Source: Arenicola marina (taxonomy: Eukaryota > Annelida > Polychaeta > Arenicolidae). From it: 64,000 bases of DNA. The DNA is taken from contig OZ025260.1 of assembly GCA_964019135.1 (NCBI GenBank), positions 29,382,254-29,446,253 on the forward strand, in the 5' to 3' direction. The notes beneath the pieces are model-generated. The model did no database searches and had not been told where the DNA came from. It worked only from the letters and a program-made list of their open reading frames with translations. Positions 46,750-58,800 of the stretch are shown piece after piece; the stretch's first letter is position 1, and each line of letters starts with the position of its first letter. A program made the translations under genes and the position numbers.

Positions 46750-47665
46750 CGTTACTTTGTACAGCGTCACTTGTACAGTTCGGTAGACGGTGGATTTTGA
46801 ATGCCTTTGGTTATGCTTTGTTGTTTTGGGACTGCTGCTGTTCTTGTTGGCGCCTTCGCAGGTGTCTTTGTTTGTAGCTTGGTTTTGATCACGTGCTCTG
46901 GCTGTCAGTTCCTCTCTTCTCTGGAGTGGCGTATGCCGCATTGGGAAGCCAGGAGGAAAATACAGCGTTGATAACTATGAAGACCACAGTGGGTTGTTTA
47001 GGGGTTTCAGTTGCTGGGTGCTGGCACGAGTCTGCTAGTAGCGTAGGTCATGGTCCCAGCCCCAGTGGTAGTTCACTTTTATTATTAACTTGTTTTCGTG
47101 CTTCTGGAAAGGATAGATCATATGCTGTCGGGAGTCTTTGTATTTCGTTTGATCCGGATTGGGCAGTGCTTTGAGTATGCATAAACAACGTGGAGGCTTG
47201 GGTATAGAGATCTCCACTGGGGTACAGAGGTAGCCAGCTTTGGTGGTGGTCGGAAGGGTGTGCGTGGTAAAGGTCAGGACTATTGTATGGATCTGAATGC
47301 TTTTTCCCTCTTTCGTTATTAATATCCATTTGACATCCGTGACATTTTGTGAGGCCAATGCGATCGGTAAGCTATTTCCGTGTCAGAGGTCATTCGAAGA
47401 TCACTGCATCTGAACACATTGACAGCTAAGGAAGGTACGGCCTGGAGTTGTTGTAATATGTAAGTGTAGGAGGGCCGTGACGCAGAGAAGATTGTCAGCA
47501 TGACTCCTCCGTGTTACCTCTATGAGGAGGTCACCGGAGCCGAGTCGCTTGACGTATTTAGATTCTCCGGCCAGGCTCTGAATTGCTTTTCCAATTGCAA
47601 AAAGATATCATCTTGTCAGTGGTAGTTCGGGACCTGTAGCATGTGCTATTAGACATTTTGGATAC
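46750..47665 (-). pseudogene. Degenerate LINE ORF1 (gag-like) remnant
   Basis: Read on the minus strand, fragments in shifting frames follow the order of ORF1 proteins of invertebrate non-LTR retrotransposons. YPKCLIAH lies near 47660, then AIGKAIQSLAGESKYVKRL and GSGDLLIEVT at 47590-47507. RCSDLRMTSDTEI follows near 47410, QNVTDVKWILITKEGK and IHTIVLTFTT at 47350-47270, and KAGYLCTPVEISIPKPPRC at 47245-47185. The CCHC zinc knuckles expected after that PPRC are missing, because the sequence jumps to EIQRL and SFPEARKQV (near 47110-47086). An internal deletion has therefore removed the nucleic-acid-binding part. At least two frameshifts and a stop at 47048 make it dead. Family identity comes from recognising the motif order. 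The clade (Jockey or I-like) is a guess. Confidence 0.75.
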
Positions 47666-48511
47666 GTCTCTGTTGGTTGGGGCATAAGTTGGTGATAACT
47701 TGAGCGTGGTCTTTTCTTTTATCGCTCTGTCGTTGCGTTATTTTCTTAACGAACAGCATATTTGGGCTTAATATTTGATTAGCCCAAGCCACCGTTCCAC
47801 CAGGATCTTGTTCAAAGCGAATGAAAGACTATTTGTCAAAAAGACTCAATTCACACGGTTGGTATGATGAATGGGCTGAAAATGTGTTTTCTATCATGTT
47901 ATTGAGCAAGGATCTTTGGACTAGTGGTGACAAGCCGATTGATCAGGCCGAGCCAAATCTGACCTCGTTTACGTGAAATAAGTGTCACATTCACATCTCA
48001 TAGAAGACCCTTTAATGAATAAAAGTGTGGATTAAATTATTTTAGACTTTTTTCATCTATGTACTTGCGGATTAATGTCTAGGAGTTTAACGTCCGACGG
48101 GAAAATTTATTTCGCCACACAGTTTTCGGTAAATAGTCAAAAACGTTCAACATTGGAACCTATGGCGACAAATGAACATCGTGCAATATGACTTATTTCT
48201 TTTCATGCAATTTAATTCGTTTTCACCCCAGAGCGAAATATTATCGAGCAGAAGCAAATACATTTTAAATCGGCTATAACGCGAATATGATAGCGACTTC
48301 CGGTTTATTGGACTATACTTTTGAACAACTTCTGGCGCACTTAATTTCTTTGCCGCTCCGATAAGTGTGCGCGATAAAATGACGTTAAAGTTACTATGGT
48401 TCATGGATTTACATCATTGTCACCTACTTCGGCAATGAAGAATGATAGTCCTCATTAGTAAGCAAATTCAACAACCAAATCTAATTGTGTGTTAGGGTGT
48501 GTAACCGTCAC
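47666..48511. other. Unique AT-rich sequence
   Basis: No recognisable gene. It could hold the 5' part of the same LINE on the minus strand, too decayed to read. Confidence 0.35.
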
Positions 48512-48611
48512 TGACGTAATGTGACGTCACACTGATATCATGTGACGTCACACTGACGTCATATTAAATAAAAATGAGAACTCTTGGCGCCAGAGAATTG
48601 CTCCTGACGTC
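48512..48611. promoter_or_regulatory. Cluster of CRE motifs
   Basis: Perfect palindromic cAMP-response elements TGACGTCA occur at 48522, 48543, 48554 and 48604, plus TGACGTAA at 48512. The first three lie in a short degenerate repeat (CATGTGACGTCACACTGA). CREB/ATF proteins bind this palindrome in animals. No gene start is evident nearby, so function is open. Confidence 0.45.
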
Positions 48612-49176
48612 AAAGGGTTTTCCAAGTTGACAACACAGACGGCAATGATATGGATAAGTCTACCTTGGCGTAGGTTCAGTTTCTGCGAGAATGGATCATG
48701 CCGTCCACAGCTTAATAATTCATTACATCATAACTCATACCTTTACGAGCTATTATGACATAATAAATATCTTTGGAAAGCATTCCGCCTTTCCTTTACA
48801 CAGGGCAAGACTTCTTATGACTCATAAATGTCAGCGTAAACGTAGCTTGGAAGCATAAACGACCATATGGGGTCTCTCTAATACGTCCGCACTGACTTGC
48901 CTCGGGGCATTGATCAGGCGGCACAATTGTCTTCTGTCAGTAGCCGCCATCACGCCAAGGCTGGTAAGTCGCTTAAACAGGTGTGTGTAAAGGTAATGAC
49001 GCGCCTTTACCTGATGAAGCATGTGTGTGAGGTGAAGTGAAGTGACGATGATGGCTGTGCGACTTTTTGACAACGTCCGGTACCGACAGGTGGCGTATAC
49101 TGTCGTCAAGACGCCCCCTAGAGGCTGGGGAGAACACTATATGTGTATTACGTACATGGGACATCATTCCAGATAG
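48612..49176. other. Unique sequence left of SINE copy 2
   Basis: No gene recognised. A minus-strand CTCF-like motif is at 49111. Confidence 0.4.
49111..49124 (-). promoter_or_regulatory. CTCF-like motif
   Basis: On the minus strand CCTCTAGGGGGCGT matches the CTCF core. It is the only minus-orientation example noted, about 480 bases left of the 5.5-kb G/T array. Confidence 0.35.
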
Positions 49177-49405
49177 GGCCTCGCATTGAGCGCACTGTCG
49201 ACCTGAGAGCCTAACGGCGCGTGGATCGGTGGTTCGAACCCCGCTGTGGATATGTCTGTGTGGGCGCGGGATAAAGACCCCATGTGCTTCTTCACCAATA
49301 GTAGTAGGAGGTTACCCCGGGGACATGGCTCCACTCTATGGTTCCTTCTCTCATTGAGGCGATATGACCAGAATTGGTTAAAGCGTTCTGAATATACAAC
49401 CATAC
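49177..49405 (+). mobile_element. tRNA-derived SINE, copy 2 (plus strand)
   Basis: Shares the body of the SINE at 13501-13750. CTCGCATTGAGCG starts at 49179 and the B box GGTTCGAACCCC at 49231 is closer to the Pol III consensus than in copy 1. It also has GTCTGTGTGGGCGCGGGAT, GGGGACATGGCTCCACTC and GACCAGAATTGGTTAAAGCG. The A-box head is missing, so it is 5' truncated. The 3' end runs into an ACAACAACAACC-like tail. Confidence 0.8.
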
Positions 49406-49588
49406 ATAACAACAACCATCAACTATACGCGAAATATATACCAGATCCAAGATATGAATGTGCTTGCAGTCTTAGGCCTATATTTAGGCGTGTCATAAGT
49501 TCGCCATCTTGATCTTTTGCGTATATAAGACGTGCAACCACATCAACAAACTAAAATATTGTATAATCTAGAAATGTCTATATTGCGA
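49406..49588. other. Unique spacer
   Basis: A short unique segment between the SINE and the G/T array. Nothing recognised. Confidence 0.4.
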
Positions 49589-52500
49589 ATGGTGGTGTAT
49601 GGTGGTGCACGGTGGTGTATGGTGGTGCATGGTGGTGCATGGTGTATGGTGGTGTATGGTGGTGTATGGTGGTGTATGGTGTATGGTGGTGTATGGTGTA
49701 TGGTGGTGTATGGTGGTGTATGGTGGTGTATGGTGGTGTATGGTGTATGGTGGTGTATGGTGGTGTATGGTGGTGTATGGTGTATGGTGGTATATGGTGG
49801 TGTATGGTGTATGGTGGTGTATGGTGTATGGTGGTGTTTGGTGGTGTATGGTGTATGGTGGTGTATGGTGTATGGTGGTCTATGGTGGTGCATGGTGGTG
49901 TATGGTGTATGGTGGTGTATGGTGGTGTATGGTGTATGGTGGTGTATGGTGTATGGTGGTGTATGGTGGTGTATGGTGGTGTATGGTGGTGTATGGTGTA
50001 TGGTGGTGTATGGTGGTGTATGGTGTATGGTGGTGTATGGTGGTGCATGGGGGTGTATGGTGTATGGTGGTGTATGGTGTATGGTGTATGGTGGTGTATG
50101 GTGGTGTATGGTGGTGTATGGTGGTGCATGGTGTATGGTGGTGTATGGTGGTGTATGGTGGTGTATGGTGGTGCATGGTGGTGTATGGTGGTGCATGGTG
50201 GTGTATGGTGGTGTATGGGGGTGTATGGTGGTGTATGGTGTTGTATGGTGCATGGTGGTGTATGGTGGTGTATGGTGGTGTATGGTGGTGTATGGTGGTG
50301 TATGGTGGTGTATGGTGTCTGGTGGTGTATGGTGGTGTATGGTGGTGTATGGTGGTGTATGGTGGATATGGTGGTGTATGGTGGTGTATGGTGGTGTATG
50401 GTGGTGCATGGTGGTATGGTGTATGGTGGTGTATGGTGGTGTTTGGTGGTGTATGGTGGTGCATGGTGTATGGTGGTGTATGGTGGTGTATGGTGGTGTA
50501 TGGTGGTGTATGGTGGTGTATGGTGTATGGTGGTGTATGGTGGTGTATGGTGGTGTATGGTGGCGCATGGTGTATGGTGGTGTATGGTGGTGTACGGTGG
50601 TGTATGGTGGTATATGGTGGTGTATGGTGGTGTATGGTGTATGGTGGTGTATGGGGGTGTATGGCGGTGTACAGGGGTTTATGGTGTATGGTGGTGCATG
50701 GTGGTGTATGGTGGTGTATGGTGGTGTATGGTGGTGTATGGTGGTGTATGGTGGTGTATGGTCTATGGTGGTGTATGGTAGTATATGGTAGTGTATGGTG
50801 GTGTATGGTGGTGTATGGTGGTGTATGGTGGTTACGGTGGTGTATGGTGGTGTATGGTGGTGTATGGTGGTGTATGGTGTATGGTGTATGGTGGTGTATG
50901 GTGGTGTATGGTGGTGTGTGGTGGTGTATGGTGGTGCATGGTGTATGGTAGTGCATGGTGGTGTATGGTGGTGTATGGTGGTGTATGGTGGTGTATGGTA
51001 GTGTATGGTGGTGTCTGGTGGTGTATGGTGGTGTATGGTGGTGTATGGTGGTGTATGGTGCATGGTGGTGTATGGGGGTGTATGGCGGTGTACAGGGGTT
51101 CATGGTGTATGGTGGTGCATGGTGCAAGGTGTATGGTGGTGTATGGTGGTGTATGGTGGTGTATGGTGGTGTATGGTGTATGGTGGTGTATGGTGGTGTA
51201 TGGTGGTGTGTGGTGGTGTATGGTGGTGCATGGTGTATGGTAGTGTATGGTGGTGTATGGTGGTGTATGGTGGTGTATGGTGGTGTATAGTGGTGCATGG
51301 TGGTGTATGGTGTATTGTGGTGTATGGTGGTGTATGGTGGTGTATGGTGGTGCATGGTGTATGGTGGTGTATGGTGGTGTACGGTGGTGTATGGTGGTGT
51401 ATGGTGGTGTATGGTGGTGTACAGGGGTTTATGGTGTATGATGGTGTATGGTGGTGTATGGTGGTGTATGGTGGTGTATGGTGGTGTATGGTGGTGCATA
51501 GCGGTGTACAGGGGTTCATGGTGTATGGTGGTGTATGGTGGTGTATGGTGGTGTATGGTGGTGTATGGTGGTGTATGGTGGTGTATGGTGGTGTACAGGG
51601 GTTCATGGTGTATGGTGGTGTATGGTGGTGTATGGTGGTGTATGGTGGTGTATGGTGGTGCATGGTGGTGCATAGCGGTGTACAGGGGTTCATGGTGTAT
51701 GGTGGTATATGGTGGTGTATGGTGGTGTATGGTGGTGTATGGTGGTGTATAGTGGTGTATGTTGGTGCATGGTGCAAGGTGTATGGTGGTGTATGGTGGT
51801 GTATGGTGGTGTATGGTGGTGTATGGTGTATGGTGTATGGTGGTGTATGGTGGTGTATGGTGGTGTAAGTTGTATGGTGGTGTATGGTGGTGTATGGTGT
51901 AAGCTGTATGGTGGTGCATGGTGGTGTACAGGGGTTCATGGTGCATGGTGGTGTATGGTGGTGTATGGTGGTGTATGGTGGTGCATGGTGGTGTATAGCG
52001 GTGTACAGGGGTTCATGGTGTATGGTGGTGTATGGTGGTGTATGGTGGTGTATGGTGGTGTATGGTGGTGTATGGTGGTGTATGGTGTATGGTGGTGTAT
52101 GGTGTATGGTGGTGTAAGGTGTATGGTGGTGTATGGTGGTGTATGGTGGTGTAAGCTGTATGGTGGTGTATGGTGGTGTAAGGTGTATGGTGTAAGCTGT
52201 ATGGTGGTGTCTGGTGGTGTATGGTGGTGTATGGTGTATGGTGGTGTATGGTGGTGTATGGTGGTGTATGGTGGTGTATGGTGGTGTATGGTGTATGGTG
52301 GTGTACGATGGTGTATGGTGGTGTATGGTGGTGTATGGTGGTGTATGGTGGTGTATGGTGGTGTATGGTGGTGTATGGTGTATGGTGGTGTATGGTGCAT
52401 GGTGGTGTATGGTGTATGGTTGTGTATGGTGGTGTATGGTGGTGTTTGGTGTATAGTGATGCATGGTGTATGGTGGTGCATGGTGTATGGTGGTGTATGG

Positions 52501-55136
52501 TGGTGTAAGCTGTATGGTGGCTTATGGTGGTGTATGGTGTATGGTGTAAGCTGTATGGTGGTGTATGGTGGTGTATGGTGGTGTATGTTGGTGTATGGTG
52601 GTGTATGGTGTATGGTGGTGTATGGTGTATGGTGGTGTATGGTGTATGGTGGTGTATGGTGTATGGTGGTGTATGGTGTATGGTGGTGTATGGTGGTGTA
52701 AGCTGTATGGTGGTGAATGGTGGTGTATGGTGGTGTATGGTGGTGTATGGTGGTGTATGGTGGTGTATGGTGTATGGTGGTGTATGGTGGTGTATGGTGG
52801 TGTATGGCGGTGTATGGTGGTGTATGGTGGTGTATGGTGGTGTATGGTGTATGGTGGTGTATGGTGGTGTATGTTGTATGGTGGTGCCCGGTGTCTGGTG
52901 GTGTATGGTGGTGTATGGTGGTGTATGGTGGTGTACGGTGGTGTATTGAGGTGTTTGGTGGTGTGTGGTGGTGTATGGTGCATGGTGGTGTATGGGGGTG
53001 TATGGCGGTGTACAGGGGTTCATGGTGTATGGTGGTGCATGGTGCAAGGTGTATGGTGGTGTATGGTGGTGTATGGTGGTGTATGGTGGTGTATGGTGTA
53101 TGGTGGTGTATGGTGGTGTATGGTGTATGGTGGTGTATGGTGGTGTATGGTGGTATATGGTGGTGTATGGTGGTGTATGGTGGTGTATGGTGGTGTATGG
53201 TGGTGCATGGTGGTGTATGGTGTATTGTGGTGTATGGTGGTGTATGGTGGTGTATGGTGGTGTATGGTGGTGCATGGTGTATGGTGGTGTATGGTGGTGT
53301 ACGGTAGTGTATGGTGGTGTATGGTGGTGTATGGTGGTGTATGTTGTATGGTGGTGTATGGGGGTGTATGGCGGTGTACAGGGGTTCATGGTGTATGGTG
53401 GTGCATGGTGGTGTAAGGTGGTGTATGGGGGTGTATGTTGGTGTATGGTGGTGTATGGTGGTGTATGTTGGTGTATGGTGTATGGTGGTGTATGGTGGTG
53501 TATGGTGGTGTATGGTGTATGGTGGTGTATGGTGTATGGTGGTGTATGGTGGTGTATGGTGGTGTAAGCTGTATGGTGGTGTATGGTGGTGTATGGTGTA
53601 TGGTGTAAGCTGTATGGTGGTGTATGGTGGTGTATGGTGTATGGTGGTGTATGGTGGTGTATGGTGGTGTATGGTGGTGTATGGTGGTGTATGGTGGTGT
53701 ATGGTGTATGGTGGTGTATGATGGTGTATGGTGGTGTATGGTGGTGTATGGTGGTGTATGGTGGTGTATGGTGGTGTATGGTGGTGTATGGTGGTGTATG
53801 GTGGTGTATGGTGGTGTATGGTGTATGGTGGTGTATGGTGCATGGTGGTATATGGTGTATGGTGGTGTATGGTGGTGTATGGTGTATGGTGGTGCATGGT
53901 GTATGGTGGTGCATGGTGTATGGTGGTGTATGGTGGTGTAAGCTGTATGGTGGCTTATGGTGGTGTATGGTGTATGGTGTAAGCTGTATGGTGGTGTATG
54001 GTGGTGTATGGTGGTGTATCGTGGTGTATGGTGGTGTATGGTGGTGTATGGTGTATTGTGGTGTATGGTGTATGGTGGTGTCTGGTGTATGGTGGTGTAT
54101 GGTGGTGTATGGTGTATGGTGGTGTATGGTGGTGTAAGCTGTATGGTGGTGTATGGTGGTGTATGGTGGTGTATGGTGGTGTATGGTGGTGTATGGTGGT
54201 GTATGGTGGTGTATGGTGTATGGTGGTGTATGGTGCATGGTGGTATATGGTGTATGGTGGTGTATGGTGGTGTATGGTGTATGGTGGTGCATGGTGTATG
54301 GTGGTGCATGGTGTATGGTGGTGTATGGTGGTGTAAGCTGTATGGTGGCTTATGGTGGTGTATGGTGTATGGTGTAAGCTGTATGGTGGTGTATGGTGGT
54401 GTATGGTGGTGTATCGTGGTGTATGGTGGTGTATGGTGGTGTATGGTGTATTGTGGTGTATGGTGTATGGTGGTGTCTGGTGTATGGTGGTGTATGGTGG
54501 TGTATGGTGTATGGTGGTGTATGGTGGTGTAAGCTGTATGGTGGTGTATGGTGGTGTATGGTGGTGTATGGTGGTGTATGGTGATGTATGGTGGTGTATG
54601 GTGGTGTATGGTGGTGTATGGTGGTGTATGGTGGTGTATGGTGTATGGTGGTGTATGGTGGTGTATGGTGTATGGTGGTGCTCGGTGTATGGTGGTGTAT
54701 GGTGGTGTATGGTGGTGTATGGTGGTGTACGGTGGTGTATGGAGGTGTTTGGTGGTGTATGGTGGTATATGGTGTATGGTGGTGTATGGTGGTGTATGGT
54801 TTATGGTGGTGCTCGATGTCTGGTGGTGTATGGTGGTGTATGGTGGTGTATGGTGGTGTACGGTGGTGTATGGATGTGTTTGGTGGTGTATGGTCGTGCA
54901 TGGAGGTGTATGGTGTATGGTGGTGTATGGTGGTGTATGGTGTATGGGGGTGTATGGTGGTGTATGGTGGTGTATGGTGGTGTATGGTGTATTGTGGTGT
55001 ATGGTGGTGTATTGTGGTGCATGGAGGTGTATGGTGGTGTATGGTGGTGTACGGGGGTCCATGGTGTATGGTGGTGTATTGTGGTGTATGGTGGGGTATG
55101 GTGGTGTATGGCGGTGTGTGAGGATGTGTGCTGGCG
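49589..55136. repeat. 5.5-kb G/T minisatellite (TATGGTGGTG / TATGGTG)
   Basis: Built from 10-base TATGGTGGTG and 7-base TATGGTG units, with TGCATGG, TACAGGGGTTCATGG and GTAAGCTGTATGG interruptions. The plus strand is almost devoid of C. Higher-order copies are visible: the block starting CATGGTGGTGTATGGGGGTG at 51061 recurs base for base at 52981 (1920 bases on), and the TAAGCTGTATGGTGGCTTAT cassette at about 53938 recurs 395 bases on. All plus frames (MVVYGGVWWC-like) and minus frames (HHTPPYTTI-like) are open for hundreds of codons only because the units cannot form stops. Confidence 0.97.
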
Positions 55137-55383
55137 CATGGTTAGGGCTGGTGGGGCATGGTTAGGGCTGGTGGGGCATGGTTAGGGCTGGTGGGGCATG
55201 GTTAGGGCTGGTGGGGCATGGTTAGGGCTGGTGGGGCATGGTTAGGGCTGGTGGGGCATGGTTAGGGCTGGTGGGGCATGGTTAGGGCTGGTGGGGCATG
55301 GTTAGGGCTGGTGGGGCATGGTTAGGGCTGGTGGGGCATGGTAAGGGCTAGTGGGGAATGGTTAGGGCTGGTGGGGCATGGTT
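55137..55383. repeat. 20-bp minisatellite containing TTAGGG
   Basis: Twelve nearly identical copies of CATGGTTAGGGCTGGTGGGG. It follows the G/T array without a gap and may have arisen from it (shared CATGG and GGTGG). Each unit carries one telomere-like GGTTAGGG and four G runs. Confidence 0.96.
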
Positions 55384-55813
55384 TCCGCAGGTTAATGACC
55401 ACGTTACCACCGCCATAGCAATAAACAGACGACATGCCGGAGTGGGTTGGGTGGGGCTGGAACGCCTATTCAATTTAATAAACTGGGGAGTTGTACTATC
55501 TCTTGGGTTTTCGCTTCCAATTTGCCCTAAGTGTTGTGACGTTAAGACTTCTGCTGGTCGGCGCCGACGCTGGGATGGCGGACGAGGACGGAATTATATT
55601 GCCTTAATTTGTCCAATCGAATCAACGTAAACTGGTTTCCGCACATGCGACGCGCGAAAACGTTAGTTTTTTTCTGATGACATTACGTTTCGTTGGAGAG
55701 AGTCATGTTGGATTTATATTTCCCGGCTTTGATGATTCACATATTCACTTTGGTATTCATTTTTCCTAAGTCACTCTCTTTGGCCATCAAATAACATCTG
55801 CATAAATGCATCT
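55384..55813. other. Unique spacer between two arrays
   Basis: No repeat or gene recognised. It holds the stop (55771) and 15 non-repeat codons that end the minus-strand frame of the neighbouring array. No AATAAA follows that stop on the minus strand within about 130 bases. Confidence 0.45.
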
Positions 55814-58800
55814 GAAGGCGGCCTCACAGCGCTGGCGATGTGCAAGTCCCGCCACCCACGCATTGTAAGGTGTTTGTCATCTGTTGGCGGCCTCACAGAG
55901 CTGGCGATGTGCACATCCCGCCACCCACATATTGTAAGGTGTTTGTCATCTGTTGGCCGCTTCACAGCGCTGGCGATGTGCACGTCCCGCCACCCACGTA
56001 TTGTAAGGTGTTCGTCATCTGTTGGCGGCCTCACAACGCTGGCGATGTGCACGTTCCGCCACCCTAGTATTGTAAGGTGTTTGTCATCTGTTGGCGGCCT
56101 CACAGCGCTGGCGATGTGCATGTCCCGCCACCCACGTATTGTAAGGTGTTTGTCATCTGTTGGCGGCCTCACAACGCTGGCGATGTGCACGTCCCGCCAC
56201 CCACGTATTGTAAGGTGTTCGTCATCTGTTGGCGGCCTCACAACGCTGGCGATGTGCACGTTCCGCCACCCTAGTATTGTAAGGTGTTCGTCATCTGTTG
56301 GCGGCCTCACAGCGCTGGCGATGTGCACGTCCCACCACCCACGTATTATAAGGTGTTTGTCATCTGTTGGCGGCCTCACAGCGCTGGCGATGCGCATGTC
56401 CCTCCACCCACGTATTGTAAGGTGTTTGTCATCTGTTGGCGGCCTCACAGCGCTGGCGATGTTCATGTCCCGCCACCCACGTATTGTAATGTTTTTGTCA
56501 TCTGTTGGCGGCCTCACAGCGCTGGCGATGTGCACGTCCCGCCACTCACGTATTGTAAGGTGTTCGTCATCTGCTGGCGGCCTCACAACGCTGGCGATGT
56601 GCACGTCCCGCCACCCACGTATTGTAAGATGTTCGTCATCTGTTGGCGGCCTCACAGCGCTGGCGATGTGCACGTCCCACCACCCACGTATTGTAAGGTG
56701 TTTGTCATCTGTTGGCGGCCTCACAACGCTGGCGATGTGCATGTCCCACCACCCACGTATTGTAAGGTGTTTGTCATCTGTTTGTGGCCTCACAGCGCTT
56801 GTGATGTGCATGTCCCGCCACCTACGTATTGTAAGGTGTTTGTAATCTGTTGGCGGCCTCACAGCGCTGGTGATGTACATGTCCCGCCACCCACGTATTG
56901 TAAGGTGTTTGTCATCTGTTGGCGGCCTCACAGCGCTGGCGATGTGCACGTCCCGCCGCCCACGCATTGTAAGGTGTCTGTCATCTGTTGGCGGCCTCAC
57001 AGCGCTGGCGATGTGTATGTCCCTCCACCCACGTATTGTAAGGTGTTTGTCATCTGTTGGCGGCCTCACAGCGCTGGCGATGTGCATGTCCCGCCACCCA
57101 CGTATTGTAAGGTGTTTGTCATCTGTTTGTGGCCTCACAGCGCTGGTGATGTGCACGTCCCGCCACCTACGTATTGTAAGGTGTTTGTCATCTGTTGGCG
57201 GCCTCACAGCGCTGGCGATGTGCACGTCCCGCCACCGACGTATTGTAAGGTGTTCGTGATCTGTTGGCGGCCTCACAGCGCTGGCGATGTGCACGTCCCA
57301 CCACCCACGTATTGTAAGGTGTTTGTCATCTGTTGGCGGCCTCACAACGCTGGCGATGGGCACGTTCCGCCACCCACGTATTGTAAGGTGTTCGTCATCT
57401 GTTGGCGGCCTCACAGCGCTGGCGATGTGCACGTCCCACCACCCACGTATTATAAGGTGTTTGTCATCTGTTGGCGGCCTCACAACGCTGGCGATGCGCA
57501 TGTCCCTCCACCCACGTATTGTAAGGTGTTTGTCATCTGTTGGCGGCCTCACAGCGCTGGCGATGTTCATGTCCCGCCACCCACGTATTGTAATGTTTTT
57601 GTCATCTGTTGGCGGCCTCACAGCGCTGCCGATGTGCACGTCCCACCACTCACGTATTGTAAGGTGTTCGTCATCTGTTGGCGGCCTCACAGCGCTGGCG
57701 ATGTGCACGTCCCGCCACCCACGTATTGTAAGGTGTTCGTCATCTGTTGGCGGCCTCACAGCGCTGGCGATGTGCACGTCCCACCACCCACGTATTGTAA
57801 GGTGTTTGTCATCTGTTGGCGGCCTCACAACGCTGGCGATGTGCATGTCCCACCACCCACGTATTGTAAGGTGTTTGTCATCTGTTTGTGGCCTCACAGC
57901 GCTGGTGATGTGCACGTCCCGCCACCTACGTATTGTAAGGTGTTTGTCATCTGTTGGCGGCCTCACAGCGCTGGCGATGTACATGTCCCGCGACCCACGT
58001 ATTGTAAGGTATTTGTCATCTGTTGGCGGCCTCACAGCGCTGGCGATGTGCACGTCCCGCCGCCCACGCATTGTAAGGTGTCTGTCATCTGTTGGCGGCC
58101 TCACAGCGCTGGCGATGTGTATGTCCCTCCACCCACGTATTGTAAGGTGTTTGTCATCTGTTGGCGGCCTCACAGCGCTGGCGATGTGCATGTCCCGCCA
58201 CCCACGTATTGTAAGGTGTTTGTCATCTGTTTGTGGCCTCACAGCGCTGGTTATGTGCACGTCCCGCCGCCCACGCATTGTAAGGTGTCTGTCAACTGTT
58301 GGCGGCCTCATAGCGCTGGTGATGTGCACGTCCCACCACCCACGTATTGTAAGGTGTTTGTCATCTGTTGGCGGCCGCACAGCGCTGGCGATGTGCATGT
58401 CCCGAGACCCACGTATCGTAAGGTGTTTGTCATCTGTTGGCGGCCTCACAGCGCTGGCGATGTGCACGTCCCGCCACCCACGTATTGTAATGTTTTTGTC
58501 ATCTGTTGGCGGCCTCACAACGCTGGCGATGTGCACATCCCGCCACCCACGTATCGTAAGCTGTTTGTCATATGTTGGCGGCCTCACAGCGCTGGCGCTG
58601 TGCATGTCCCGCCACCCACGTATTGTAAGGTGTTTGTCATCTGTTTGTGGCCTCACAGCGCTGGTGATGTGCACGTCCCGCCGCCCACGCATTGTAAGGT
58701 GTCTGTCATCTGTTGGCGGCCTCACAGCCCTGGCGATGTGCATGTCCCTCCACCCACGTATTGTCAGGTGTTTGTCATCTGTTGGCGGCCTCACAACGCT

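Noticed and set aside
49543..55062. Huge minus-strand frames (up to 759 codons, HHTPPYTTI repeats) and plus-strand MVVYGGVWWC frames
   Set aside because: Three frames on each strand are open at once, which no gene requires. The 7- and 10-base units simply cannot form stops.
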